Positions 45,856-55,177 of a stretch of DNA of 64,000 nt are shown one piece after another. The notes under the pieces were generated by a model. It was not told where the DNA came from. It saw only the letters and a list, made by a program, of their open reading frames with translations, and did not search any database. Position numbers and translations under genes: made by a program. Every line of letters begins with the position of its first letter. Within the stretch, counting starts at the first letter, position 1. Source of the stretch: Ureibacillus composti (GTDB lineage: Bacteria > Bacillota > Bacilli > Bacillales_A > Planococcaceae); NCBI GenBank assembly GCA_030348875.1, contig JAUCEP010000002.1, forward strand, positions 3,807,501-3,871,500, in the 5' to 3' direction.

Positions 45856-46416
45856 TTACTTTGTTTTTAAAAGACGTGGTGCAGCACTAAAGATCAGCGC
45901 ACCTACTACTGCTGTAATAATAGTTGCGGGTAACATGTAAGAGGCATTATAGACAATGGAATATATCCAAACATTTTGATCTCCTGCATATTCTGCGAAG
46001 AATATAACGCCACCAATTGTATGAGCTAAGTAGCGTAAAAAACCACCGATTAAAGTACCAATGACAATATATACACTAATTTTCGTCTTCTTTACTTCCC
46101 TTGCAGCTTCTAAAATTTGCTTACGAACAATTGCTGCAAATCCAACAACAGAAAATGCTACTACATAATCCAGTAATGCCTGTGCCCAATGTAAAATGTA
46201 GCCACCAAAAATCATTTGTAAAACACCAATGAGTAACCCTGTCATTAGACCAGACGATAGTCCCCAACGAAAGGCCATTAAAATGATCGGTAACATAACA
46301 AGGCTAATGGAGCCACCTTGTGCCCATAGTGATAAAGTTAATTTGTCTAAAATCAGACCAATTGCAGCAAAAATGGCAATCTCAACTAGCATTAAAAGTC
46401 TTTTATTGTTGTTCAT
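45856..46416 (-). CDS. thiT: Energy-coupled thiamine transporter ThiT (ECF S component)
   Basis: Membrane S component that binds thiamine and works with the shared ECF energising module encoded elsewhere. 186 residues, six membrane segments. The N-terminal KLTLSLWAQGGSISLVMLPII and GFLRYLAHTIGGVIFFAEYA carry the thiamine-binding tryptophan, histidine and tyrosine positions of the family. GAGAGGAG before the ATG. A TPP riboswitch and terminator lie upstream. Confidence 0.94.
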   Translation of the reverse strand: MNNNKRLLMLVEIAIFAAIGLILDKLTLSLWAQGGSISLVMLPIILMAFRWGLSSGLMTGLLIGVLQMIFGGYILHWAQALLDYVVAFSVVGFAAIVRKQILEAAREVKKTKISVYIVIGTLIGGFLRYLAHTIGGVIFFAEYAGDQNVWIYSIVYNASYMLPATIITAVVGALIFSAAPRLLKTK

Positions 46417-46561
46417 AACAACTCTCCTCTCTATTATTCTGATGTAGAACTTATGAGAAGGAATAGAAAATTACCGCTATACCTGATGAATTGCTTTTGT
46501 ACATAGGGAGATACTCTACACCCTATCTTGTCCAAAAACGTTTCATCCATTTATTTTTTAA

Positions 46562-46602
46562 GAAAAAAATAAATGGCACCAGGACAGAGCCTGACGCCAT
46601 TT
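46562..46602 (-). terminator. Expression-platform terminator of the TPP riboswitch
   Basis: Minus-strand stem AAATGGCGTCAGG/CCTGGTGCCATTT (46571-46602, two mismatches) followed by ATTTTTTT. It lies between the aptamer and thiT. Confidence 0.85.
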
Positions 46603-46617
46603 GGAGTCGGTTTCTAT

Positions 46618-46709
46618 CCACAATCCCTACGCAAGTGTTAACTTACAGGTTCAAAGAGTTAGTGCAATTCGTGCACAATCTCAGCTGACTTCATCAGCTC
46701 CCCTTGTGG
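46618..46709 (-). ncRNA. TPP riboswitch (thi box) upstream of thiT
   Basis: Minus-strand aptamer closed by CCACAA/TTGTGG (46704-46709 with 46618-46623). It has the conserved blocks GGGGAGCTGATGA, GCTGAGAT, and ACTCTTTGAACCTG followed by the GTAGGGA block. It is placed about 200 nt before thiT, with a terminator between. TPP binding is expected to stop thiT transcription. Remaining sequence in 46417-46841 shows no other gene. Confidence 0.96.
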
Positions 46710-46841
46710 TTGATACATCATTATTTATTGTTAGAACGCTTTTATTTTATCAAACTTCCAATATATTTCAACAAGATTAAAAATATTATCTTATGAACCA
46801 TAACTATTTAAAATACCCATACGTTAAAAAGGAGGATTTTT

Positions 46842-47180
46842 TTGGAACAGCAATCTAAGGTTATTTCTGCGATCAGCTACCTAAGTATTTTTTTTGCACC
46901 TTTCTTACTTCCTTTAATTTTGTATTTTGTTACGAAAGACCAAGAAGTAAAATTTCATGCAAAACGTGCACTCATCTCACATTCAATCCCTACCATACTT
47001 GGCCTCTTTTACGGTGTTCTAATTATTATATTTTCCTTTACTGCCAGTATGGACAATGGTGACTTTATATTTATTAGTATAATCATTTCAACTCTAATAT
47101 ACTTTGCGATCACGATTATTATAACTGCCTGGAACATCTTTCAAGCAATTCGAGTATTTCGACGGGAGTTAATTACGTAA
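46842..47180 (+). CDS. DUF4870 membrane protein
   Basis: 112 residues, three to four hydrophobic segments. Family pattern ISAISYLSIFFAPFLLPLILYFVTKDQEVKFHAKRAL at the N-terminus (positions 8-44) is the DUF4870 signature. The function is unknown. TTG start with GGAGG 7 nt upstream. Probably co-transcribed with the 43-residue protein that follows. Confidence 0.78.
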   Translation: MEQQSKVISAISYLSIFFAPFLLPLILYFVTKDQEVKFHAKRALISHSIPTILGLFYGVLIIIFSFTASMDNGDFIFISIIISTLIYFAITIIITAWNIFQAIRVFRRELIT

Positions 47181-47237
47181 AAGTAGGGAATAGTAAACCA
47201 ATGAATAGTTACTGTCATTTAAAGGAGTGAATCCACT

Positions 47238-47369
47238 ATGAAATTTGGAAAGGTCGTTAAAACTTTAATTAAAATAGCCCCTATAGTTTACCCAATTGTA
47301 AAAGACGTTTTGAATAGTCGAAAGGCTTCTAAAAATAATACAAGTCATCATAATAAATACTACAACTAA
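47238..47369 (+). CDS. Small basic protein of 43 residues
   Basis: ATG with AAAGGAG 9 nt upstream, 43 codons, then a terminator. The N-terminal half is amphipathic (MKFGKVVKTLIKIAPIVYPI), the C-terminus is Lys, Asn and His rich (SKNNTSHHNKYYN). About 55 nt behind the DUF4870 gene. No family recognised. Confidence 0.6.
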   Translation: MKFGKVVKTLIKIAPIVYPIVKDVLNSRKASKNNTSHHNKYYN

Positions 47370-47398
47370 CTAAGAAGTCCCTATATTTGATTAATAAA

Positions 47399-47428
47399 GG
47401 TATGCGAAAAGAATTCGCATACTTTTTT
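47399..47428 (+). terminator. Terminator of the DUF4870 operon
   Basis: 9-bp perfect stem GTATGCGAA/TTCGCATAC (47400-47408 with 47414-47422) then TTTTTT. Confidence 0.9.
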
Positions 47429-47449
47429 GATTGTTAACGTTACTTCTAA

Positions 47450-47481
47450 GTAAAATGCCGCTCATCCAAACGATGAACGGC
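47450..47481 (-). terminator. Terminator of sbcDC
   Basis: 10-bp stem with one mismatch GCCGcTCATC/GATGAaCGGC (47457-47466 with 47472-47481) followed on the minus strand by ATTTTAC. Confidence 0.75.
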
Positions 47482-47507
47482 AAAACTCAGTATCATGATT
47501 TGAAGAT

Positions 47508-50500
47508 TTACTTAACAAAAATAGAAGTTTTACTATATCCTTCTTTTGATTTTTCTACTTGAAGAATTGCAGGCATAGCTGCTTTTAATTCCGCAACATG
47601 CGAAATAATTCCAATCATTCGACCAGACTTTTGTAAATCAATTAATGTATCAATTGCCTTCATTAACGATTCCTCGTCAAGGGACCCGAATCCTTCATCG
47701 ATAAACATCGTATCTATTCGTACACTTCCCTGGAAGCTTTGAATTACATCTGCCATCCCTAACGCTAAGCATAAGGAGGCGTTAAATTTTTCCCCACCTG
47801 ATAATGATTTGACGTCACGTGATTGACCTGTATATGAATCATAGACGTCTAAACTTAATCCACTTTGACGACCATGTGATTCTTGTCTGTCTGAGCATTG
47901 TAAATAATATTGTCCATTAGATATATTTCTCAACCGAATGTTAGCAGCTTCTGTAATCTGTTCTAAATAACCCATCTGAACATAGCGCTCGAATGATACC
48001 TTTTTCCCGTTTTGACCACGTAATAGATTATAAAGATCGACAATTTGATTAGATACTTCTTCCAGTTGGAAAATTTCTTCCGCAATACGATCGAGTTTCT
48101 CTGAAAAGTCGATACAGTTTCGTTCATAAGTTTCCGTTAAATTTAAAGTTTTTTGCGCTTCCTCATAAGCTGCTTTTAATTCTTCTAACATTCTTTCTGC
48201 TTCAGTTAAATCTACTTTCTCTTTGCCTTTTAATAGTTCTGCTTCCTCTGTAATTTGACTAGTTAAGGAATGGAGCTCAGTTGTAAAATTCATATATTGT
48301 TGTTGGAGTTGCTGTTGTTCTCTTTCTGAACGGATAGCCTCCTTAAATTGCTGATAATTTTCAAAACCTGCTGCATTTAAAGCCGTTCTAAATTGCTCTT
48401 TCGCACTTTGTAAGTTAGCTTCAGATTGCTTAACTAAGTCTGTTTGATATCTGAGGGATTCTTCTGTTTTTGCAACTAAATTTTGTACATGTTGATATTG
48501 TTTTTGAACATGTTCCCAAGCCATTTGATGTTGGTTTTTAAACGATTCCGCAGTAGTGAGTGCCTGCTGTAATTGGGATAAATGTTGGAATTCTTCTGGT
48601 ATCGCATTACGTTGTTGCTCTAATACTGTATTCTCCTTAAGGAATTGCTCTTTTATTTGGCGTTCATGTTCTTCTAAATGCTTTCTTTGTTGCTCAAGTT
48701 GATTACTGTCTTGTTGTAATTGTTTTAATTGATTTTTATTTTTTACAAGCTTTTCTTTTCCTACTTGCAATCGTTGTACAAGCTCATTGATTTCGTTAAA
48801 TCGGTTAGTCAATTCTTCTTGTTGTTCAATTGTTGCTTCCAATTGGTTAAGTTCAAGTAAACTTTGATTAAGTTGATTTGTAATAGCCAAAAAATTTGCT
48901 TCTGCAGTAGATTTCCTTTGTTGCGCTTCTGAGTAAATGGCTTTCAATCTTTTTAACTCATTTTCATCTATCATGTCATTTATTTCACCATGGGTAACGT
49001 TGTGATCTGTACTACCACATACAGGACATGGACTACCTGGCAAAAGCTTTGTCGCAAGTATTGCCGCTTGATTATTAATCCATCTATTTTCTTCAAGTTC
49101 GTAATCTTCTTTGGCTACTTGATATTGTTTAGTAACAAACTCACATTCATTCTTTAAATTGAGCACTTGTCCATTCAAGCTATGATATTGTTTATACATA
49201 TTCATGATTTCACGTAAATGAATTTGCTCCTCTTTCGCCTCATCAAGTTGGTCAACTTCTTTTTCAAGTTGCTCAATAACGAATGCAATTTTCTCAATTT
49301 CATCTTTTTTAGTTGCTAGTAATTTTACCACCTGCTCAAGTGATGAAGAGGCTTGCTCTGTTTCTTTATATAAATTTTGCACAAGAATTGTTTGGTGATT
49401 CATTTTTTCATAAACTGGGAGTAATTGCTGTAGATTCATTACACGTTTAAAGGCTTCATCTCGTTCAGTTTGCTTTTGCTCTTCAAGGATAAACTCCTTG
49501 TGAATCTTTTGAAGAGAATCCTTAGTAGCCTCAAATTGAAGTGTTACCTCTTGAAGTTTTTCTTGTTCTTTTATTTTCGCTTGAGATAGCGAGATACATT
49601 GGTCATTTAAGGGTTTTATTTGACTTGCCCGAATGGCCTCATCATATTGTGTTTTCAAATTCTCAAAATACGTTTTTTGTTGCTCTAATTGTTGTAACTT
49701 CTCAATCTTCTTTTCATGTGCCTCGATACGTTCATTAAACGTCTTATCCGCAACATATAATCTTTGTCTCTCCTGAAACTGATCGAAGGACTCTTGATAT
49801 TTCTTTTGATCATCCTTTACTTTTTGCTGATAATACACAAACTCTTCTTGTAGGGCATCTTGAATTTGAAAAATATTACCGTTTTGTTCTAGTAATGTAA
49901 ATAGATATGAATCATCACGTTTAGGAAGGACACCTGATAATTGACCGATATAAGTATTTTTCAATATTTTTGCTTCATTGAGTTTTTCCTCAGCCTGACG
50001 TTTTTTTTCCTCTAATTTCTTCGTCATTTCTCCGTAGCGATTCGTTTTAAAGATTTTTCGTAAGATTTCTTCTTTGTTATCAGATTGAGAAGTTAATAGT
50101 TTTCGAAACTCACCTTGTGGTAACATAACGATTTGACTGAATTGGTCGTATGTTAAACCAATGATTTCCTCAAGCTTTTGATTGATATCTGTTACTTTTT
50201 GACGTTCCACAACAGGTACTTCTTGATCATCAGATACTATTTCAAAGAACTCATATTTTTCCCCTGTTGCTGATTTTCTACCTTCTTTTACATGTGGTAA
50301 TTGTCGTAGTACTCGGTAATGTCGACCGTGAATCTCAAAAATCAACTCCACTGCTGTATGAACTTGATCATCGGCAAAATCACTTCTGAGCATTTTGGTA
50401 TCTTTACGATCTTGTCCACTTCCATAGCCATATAAGGCAAAACAAATCCCATCAAAGATAGTTGTTTTTCCGGCACCAGTTGAACCAGAAATAACAAAAA

Positions 50501-50588
50501 GTCGATGGTCTTGTAACTTTGTAAAATCAATAACTTCTTCGTTTTTATAGGGACCAAACGCTCTCATTGTTAATTTGATTGGTTTCAT
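47508..50588 (-). CDS. sbcC: Nuclease SbcCD subunit C (Rad50-like ATPase)
   Basis: DNA-end and hairpin processing ATPase that partners SbcD. 1026 residues: Walker A GSTGAGKTTIFDG near 35, long coiled coils rich in Gln/Glu/Lys/Leu to about 880, a zinc hook CPVC in the middle (about 517-520), signature SLSGGEKF near 930 and Walker B MFIDEGFGSLD near 970. The ATG overlaps the sbcD stop by 4 nt. It is slightly shorter than some homologues but complete. The coiled coil explains the internal sequence repetitiveness. Confidence 0.94.
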   Translation of the reverse strand: MKPIKLTMRAFGPYKNEEVIDFTKLQDHRLFVISGSTGAGKTTIFDGICFALYGYGSGQDRKDTKMLRSDFADDQVHTAVELIFEIHGRHYRVLRQLPHVKEGRKSATGEKYEFFEIVSDDQEVPVVERQKVTDINQKLEEIIGLTYDQFSQIVMLPQGEFRKLLTSQSDNKEEILRKIFKTNRYGEMTKKLEEKKRQAEEKLNEAKILKNTYIGQLSGVLPKRDDSYLFTLLEQNGNIFQIQDALQEEFVYYQQKVKDDQKKYQESFDQFQERQRLYVADKTFNERIEAHEKKIEKLQQLEQQKTYFENLKTQYDEAIRASQIKPLNDQCISLSQAKIKEQEKLQEVTLQFEATKDSLQKIHKEFILEEQKQTERDEAFKRVMNLQQLLPVYEKMNHQTILVQNLYKETEQASSSLEQVVKLLATKKDEIEKIAFVIEQLEKEVDQLDEAKEEQIHLREIMNMYKQYHSLNGQVLNLKNECEFVTKQYQVAKEDYELEENRWINNQAAILATKLLPGSPCPVCGSTDHNVTHGEINDMIDENELKRLKAIYSEAQQRKSTAEANFLAITNQLNQSLLELNQLEATIEQQEELTNRFNEINELVQRLQVGKEKLVKNKNQLKQLQQDSNQLEQQRKHLEEHERQIKEQFLKENTVLEQQRNAIPEEFQHLSQLQQALTTAESFKNQHQMAWEHVQKQYQHVQNLVAKTEESLRYQTDLVKQSEANLQSAKEQFRTALNAAGFENYQQFKEAIRSEREQQQLQQQYMNFTTELHSLTSQITEEAELLKGKEKVDLTEAERMLEELKAAYEEAQKTLNLTETYERNCIDFSEKLDRIAEEIFQLEEVSNQIVDLYNLLRGQNGKKVSFERYVQMGYLEQITEAANIRLRNISNGQYYLQCSDRQESHGRQSGLSLDVYDSYTGQSRDVKSLSGGEKFNASLCLALGMADVIQSFQGSVRIDTMFIDEGFGSLDEESLMKAIDTLIDLQKSGRMIGIISHVAELKAAMPAILQVEKSKEGYSKTSIFVK

Positions 50589-51760
50589 CGATTCATCACC
50601 GTCACTTTACTTTCACGTTCTTCGTTTAACATTTCTTGTAAAATTTCTTCAAATAATTGAACCGAAATTTCAGTAGGTTCAGCACCTAGAATTTCATTAT
50701 GGAATGCTTTGAATAGACTCATATCATCCATTTGTTCTCTTCGAACTGCATGCCCCTCTACAGTTTCCTCAAGTAGTGGTAATGATTTACGTTCAACATG
50801 CATGGCATTCGGATAAACTGTACGAATTTGCTCCATCGCACCCACTACTGGCGTTAAGTCAGTCAGTCGCACAAAAACATAGTCCTCACTTTGAGGATGT
50901 CTCAAAATTTCTTGAATTGTTCCTTCCACAATTCTTATGTCTCTTCTCGGGATGAATGCACGCTTTGTAATGGTTGCTTGTCCGTCTTTATCTAAGTCAA
51001 CAATTAAAAATCCCTTTTCATGAGTCGCTTCAGAAGAAGAGTATTTTAATGGAGATCCTGAATAGCGAATGGTTTCATTTAATACATAATGGGCTTTATG
51101 TAAGTGCCCTAATGCTGTGTAATGAAATGGGTGAAAATATTCTGCACTTACACATTCTGTCCCACCAATTGCGAGTGGACGTTCAGAATCACTTGTATTT
51201 TCTTCTCTTTCCCCATGAGGTGTAACAAATGCGTGCGAAATCATGACATGTCTTTTTGACTTGTCCATATTCTCTTCAATCATATCGATTATTTTTTTCA
51301 TTGCTTCATCGTACGTAGAGATGGATGGATCTTCAAAGATGTGTTTCACAGTTGATGGTTCGGCAAAGGGTACCAGATAAAAATTCACTTCTCCAAACTC
51401 GTCTTGTAATACAACGGTTTTAATGTCCTTATTTAAAACCCCTGCAATGTGCAAGCCACTTTCCCTCATCAACTTACTACCGAACTGAAGGCGAGTTGGA
51501 CTATCGTGGTTTCCTGCAATACTTAATACCGGTACTTTGCGTTTCATAACGATTTCCGCAAGTAAATCATCTAGTAAATCAACAGCTTCGACGGGAGGCA
51601 GTGCGCGGTCATATAAGTCACCCGCAATAATTACAACATCTGGTTTTTCTTCATCAATTGCATCTAAAAATTGCTGTAACACAATGCGTTGGTCCTCCGT
51701 CATGTAGACCCCTTGTACAAGCTTTCCTAAATGCCAATCTGCAGTATGAAAAATCTTCAT
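50585..51760 (-). CDS. sbcD: Nuclease SbcCD subunit D (Mre11-like)
   Basis: Manganese-dependent DNA nuclease subunit, 391 residues. Phosphoesterase motifs are in order: HTADWHLGK, GDLYDRA, GNHDS, SHAF and GHLHKAH. A capping domain follows. Start ATG with GGAGGTC upstream. First gene of sbcDC, directly overlapped by sbcC (ATGA). Confidence 0.95.
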   Translation of the reverse strand: MKIFHTADWHLGKLVQGVYMTEDQRIVLQQFLDAIDEEKPDVVIIAGDLYDRALPPVEAVDLLDDLLAEIVMKRKVPVLSIAGNHDSPTRLQFGSKLMRESGLHIAGVLNKDIKTVVLQDEFGEVNFYLVPFAEPSTVKHIFEDPSISTYDEAMKKIIDMIEENMDKSKRHVMISHAFVTPHGEREENTSDSERPLAIGGTECVSAEYFHPFHYTALGHLHKAHYVLNETIRYSGSPLKYSSSEATHEKGFLIVDLDKDGQATITKRAFIPRRDIRIVEGTIQEILRHPQSEDYVFVRLTDLTPVVGAMEQIRTVYPNAMHVERKSLPLLEETVEGHAVRREQMDDMSLFKAFHNEILGAEPTEISVQLFEEILQEMLNEERESKVTVMNR

Positions 51761-51809
51761 CTAAGTTCGACCTCCATCTTAATAGATAGATATATTGTAA
51801 CATGATTAA

Positions 51810-51859
51810 ATAAAAAAAGACCATTTTCTACGAACAAACATTCGTCAAAAATAGTCTTT
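51810..51859 (-). terminator. Terminator of the helicase-aminopeptidase operon
   Basis: About 19-bp stem with mismatches (51817-51835 with 51841-51859) followed by TTTTTTTATTT on the minus strand. Confidence 0.8.
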
Positions 51860-51893
51860 TGTGGTATATATTCTCTTATCTTTCGATCTTGGC

Positions 51894-53123
51894 TTAGAAG
51901 GCCCAACTACCCTTACGGAAGATTGGAACTTCTGTGCCATCAGGTAAAATCCCGTCAATATCCATTTCAGGCCCGCCGATCATAAAATCTTCGTGAGTAA
52001 TGGATGTGTTGATTCCTAGTGATTCTAGTTGTCCTTCTGATAATTCACGGCCACCTTCGAAGCAAGTAGGATATGCCTCCCCAATAGCTAAATGGTTTGA
52101 AGCATTCTCATCAAACAATGTGTTGTAATAAAGAATTCCAGAAGAAGAAATTGGAGATTCGTGCGGGACTAATGCAACTTCTCCTAAAAATGCTGAGCCT
52201 TCGTCTGCGGTAATAAGTTCTTGTAATAAATCATTTCCTACTTCAGCTTCTGCTTTAACAATTTTCCCTTTTTCAAACGTAAGGGTAAACTGATCGATAA
52301 TGTTTCCTTGATAAGCTAAAGGTTTCGTATTGCTAACATAGCCATTTACACCATATTTTAATGGAAGTGTATAAACTTCCTCTGTTGGCATGTTGGCAAT
52401 GAATGTTGTTCCATCTGGAGCCTTGCTGCCACCTGTTAACCAAATATGCTTTTCAGGTAACTCAATTGTTAAATCAGTACCTGGCGCTTTATAATGTAAT
52501 TTCGCAAACTTTTTACTGTTTAATTGAGCTGCACGGTCTTCTAGATTTGCCACATGTTTACGCCAGTTTTCAACTGCATCTCCCTCACCAATGCGAACTG
52601 TTTTAAAGATTGCATCAAATAAAGCATCCACTTGTTCTTTTTGAGGTAGATTTGGAAATACCTTTGCTGCCCACTTTAGTGATGGAACCGCAATAATAGA
52701 CCAAGCTATATCATCATTCATGACCGCTTTACGATAATTAACTAATGCACTTCCTGCTGCCTTTTGCTGTGCAGATAGACGGCTAACTGGAATTCCGGCA
52801 AGTAGATCCGGATCCTCTGCATCAATCCATAAAAGAGCACCTTTACGTTCGATTAATTCATCACGCTGTGCCACAATCCACTTTGGGTACTTACTAAATT
52901 CTTCTTCTGCACCGTGTTCATAAAATGCACGGGAAATCGTTGGATCAGTTAAATTTACGTGAACTTTTCCAGCACCTGCTTCATATGCTTTTTTAACTAC
53001 AATACGAGCAAAATCTAATGCATCTGTAGAAGTGTTTATTAATAAGTATTGACCTTTTTGAATATTAACGCCAACTTTAACGGCAAGCTCAGCGTATTGT
53101 TCTAACTTTTCTTCAAAAGTCAT
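51894..53123 (-). CDS. Aminopeptidase, M29 family, copy 2
   Basis: 409 residues and paralogous to the 40229-41464 protein along its full length: FEEKLEQYAELAVKVGVNIQKGQ at the N-terminus (about residues 3-25), NMPTEEVYTLPLKYGVNGYVS, DEGSAFLGEVALVPHESPIS, YNTLFDENASNHLAIGEAYP and EDFMIGGPEMDIDG. The metal-site residues agree in both. The ATG overlaps the helicase stop by one base, and GGAGG precedes it, so translation is coupled. Cleaves N-terminal residues from peptides; preference unknown. Confidence 0.94.
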   Translation of the reverse strand: MTFEEKLEQYAELAVKVGVNIQKGQYLLINTSTDALDFARIVVKKAYEAGAGKVHVNLTDPTISRAFYEHGAEEEFSKYPKWIVAQRDELIERKGALLWIDAEDPDLLAGIPVSRLSAQQKAAGSALVNYRKAVMNDDIAWSIIAVPSLKWAAKVFPNLPQKEQVDALFDAIFKTVRIGEGDAVENWRKHVANLEDRAAQLNSKKFAKLHYKAPGTDLTIELPEKHIWLTGGSKAPDGTTFIANMPTEEVYTLPLKYGVNGYVSNTKPLAYQGNIIDQFTLTFEKGKIVKAEAEVGNDLLQELITADEGSAFLGEVALVPHESPISSSGILYYNTLFDENASNHLAIGEAYPTCFEGGRELSEGQLESLGINTSITHEDFMIGGPEMDIDGILPDGTEVPIFRKGSWAF

Positions 53124-54274
53124 TATTTATTTCCTCCTTTACTAGCTACAGTTTTGGAATTCCCTTCAACAATTTCTCCTTTATACCAAATCTTTTGAAC
53201 AGGTTTTTTCTCTAATTCACGGAGTAATTTTTTATACGTTTTCTCATCTTTATATGCAAGTAACGTCAAAACTTCACCATCTGCACCCGCGCGACCTGTA
53301 CGACCAGAGCGGTGTGTATATTGTTCAATTGTGTGAGGAACATCCACATGAATAACATGCGTAAGACCTTCAATATCCAAACCACGAGCGGCAATATCCG
53401 TAGCAATTAATATACGAGCTTCACCTTTTCTAAAGTCATCAAGTGATTTTTTTCGTTCCTCTTTTTTCATATCTGAATGTAAGGTTACAACTTTTGCATC
53501 TTTATATTTAAGTTTTGTTTCTTTCATTAATACTTGGTCAATATTATTGACAAATGCTAGACCGCGCACGCCTTCAATACTCGCAAGTCGTCTTAGCATA
53601 TCTGTTTTATCTCGTTCGTCTACTTTAATGAAGGAATGAACGACCTTGCCTACCTGTACCATATCTTCTGGTTTAATTGCAATATGAACCGGTTCAAACA
53701 TCATTCGACTCGCCACCAATTTTATTTCATCTGTAATTGTTGCAGAAACAACAACCACTTGACGACCGTATGCAGCACCTTCAATAAAGGACTTAATAAC
53801 CACTCGATATTCACGACTTAGTAATTGATCGCATTCATCTAATACAACAATATCGATTTCTTTAAGCTTTAATTTATTTGAACGAGCAAGTTCGTTTAAT
53901 CGCCCAGGTGTCCCTACGACAATTGTTGGCTTTTTCTTTAATTTTTCAATTTGGCGAGCTGAATTGGCACCACCAATTAATTGTTGTACCGTAATATCCG
54001 TTCCAACAATCCAATCACGAATAACTTCAACAATCTGCATTGCGAGTTCTTGAGAAGGGGCAACAATTAGCGCTTGCGTTTTCTTTTTACTACCATCTAC
54101 TTTATTTAAAATTGGTAGAACATATGCTAATGTTTTTCCTGATCCAGTTGGAGATTCTGCCACAATATCTTTCCCTTCAAGCATTGCAGGAATCATCTCA
54201 TCTTGGATTTTCATTGTTCTTTCAAAATTCCATTTACTCTGTAACGTTTCATTCAATAATTCAATTACTGACAT
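53123..54274 (-). CDS. DEAD-box RNA helicase (YfmL-like)
   Basis: ATP-dependent RNA helicase, 383 residues. Motifs: Walker A SPTGSGKT, DECD (a variant of DEAD), SAT, and HRSGRTGRAG at the end of the RecA-like domain 2. It has a short C-terminal tail instead of an RNA-binding domain. The frame opens at 54286; AAGGTGG and the family start favour the ATG at 54274. Similar to B. subtilis YfmL, implicated in 50S assembly and cold growth; that link is an inference. Coupled to the M29 aminopeptidase. Confidence 0.9.
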   Translation of the reverse strand: MSVIELLNETLQSKWNFERTMKIQDEMIPAMLEGKDIVAESPTGSGKTLAYVLPILNKVDGSKKKTQALIVAPSQELAMQIVEVIRDWIVGTDITVQQLIGGANSARQIEKLKKKPTIVVGTPGRLNELARSNKLKLKEIDIVVLDECDQLLSREYRVVIKSFIEGAAYGRQVVVVSATITDEIKLVASRMMFEPVHIAIKPEDMVQVGKVVHSFIKVDERDKTDMLRRLASIEGVRGLAFVNNIDQVLMKETKLKYKDAKVVTLHSDMKKEERKKSLDDFRKGEARILIATDIAARGLDIEGLTHVIHVDVPHTIEQYTHRSGRTGRAGADGEVLTLLAYKDEKTYKKLLRELEKKPVQKIWYKGEIVEGNSKTVASKGGNK

Positions 54275-54384
54275 TCTTTTAACCACCTTTATCTACTTGC
54301 GTTTAGTGTACCATAATGTAGTTAAATTACACGATTGTTACACATAAAAGGGAAACTAAATTACAATTGTATGCCCTTATTTTC

Positions 54385-54423
54385 AAAAAAAATGAGCCTT
54401 CTCCCTAAAGAGAGCGGCTCATT
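54385..54423 (-). terminator. Terminator of the racemase-thiolase operon
   Basis: Stem of about 13 bp with one mismatch (AATGAGCC...GGCTCATT, 54391-54404 with about 54410-54423) and TTTTTTTT on the minus strand. Confidence 0.8.
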
Positions 54424-54431
54424 AATATCAT

Positions 54432-55130
54432 TTATTCGTTTAGTTGATAACCACAAGTTACAATTGCCGTCTCAGCTAACACAATCAATGAATCAATATA
54501 AAATTCTGATAATCGTAAATCTTTATTCACGATAGAAAGCTCTGTGCAGCCTAATATGACTTGGTCACATTTTAATTCAACCATTGCTTGCTCAATTTTA
54601 ATCCATTGTTGCTCGCTTACGTCTTTTCCTGCTTTAACAAAATCATAAATGATGGACATTACTTCTTTTTGAATTTCTTCATCTGGGAGTACAGGTTCAA
54701 TGCCTACTTCTAACAAAGCATTTTGATATACTTTGGAAGCAAGTGTGCCGTCAGTAGCTAAAACACCGACTCGTTTAGCTCCACGCTTTGCAGCATATTT
54801 TGCAGTCTCTCGAATCATATGAAGAACCGGTACCGATGATGCACTCTGCATTTCATTGTAAAAAGTATGTGCTGTATTACAAGGAATACAAATAACGTCT
54901 GCCCCTACTGAAATTAACTTTTTCACATCTCGAGTTAAAAAAGGAACCGGGTTTTCTTTTGTTTGGTCTAAAATATATGCCGTACGATCTGGGATTGACG
55001 TATCGTTGTCGATGATTGTGTGAAGATGGTCTTGGTCTTTTACTGCGTTTGTACGGCGAACAATCATTTCTCCAAGAAACATTGTTGCTAAAGGACCAAC
55101 TCCACCGATAATTCCTAATATTTTTTTCAT
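54432..55130 (-). CDS. Aspartate/glutamate racemase family protein
   Basis: 232 residues with the two catalytic cysteines in IPCNTAHTFY (about residue 82) and LGCTELSIV (about 195). N-terminus ILGIIGGVGPLATMFL. It belongs to the YgeA/RacX group, which racemises various amino acids or hydantoins. No N-terminal signal. Short ribosome site (AAGGTTTG). It lies 47 nt behind the thiolase gene and may be the last gene of that operon. Confidence 0.87.
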   Translation of the reverse strand: MKKILGIIGGVGPLATMFLGEMIVRRTNAVKDQDHLHTIIDNDTSIPDRTAYILDQTKENPVPFLTRDVKKLISVGADVICIPCNTAHTFYNEMQSASSVPVLHMIRETAKYAAKRGAKRVGVLATDGTLASKVYQNALLEVGIEPVLPDEEIQKEVMSIIYDFVKAGKDVSEQQWIKIEQAMVELKCDQVILGCTELSIVNKDLRLSEFYIDSLIVLAETAIVTCGYQLNE

Positions 55131-55177
55131 GATATTACAAACCTTTTTGTTTAAAGTTTTTTATGTCTTAATAGATA

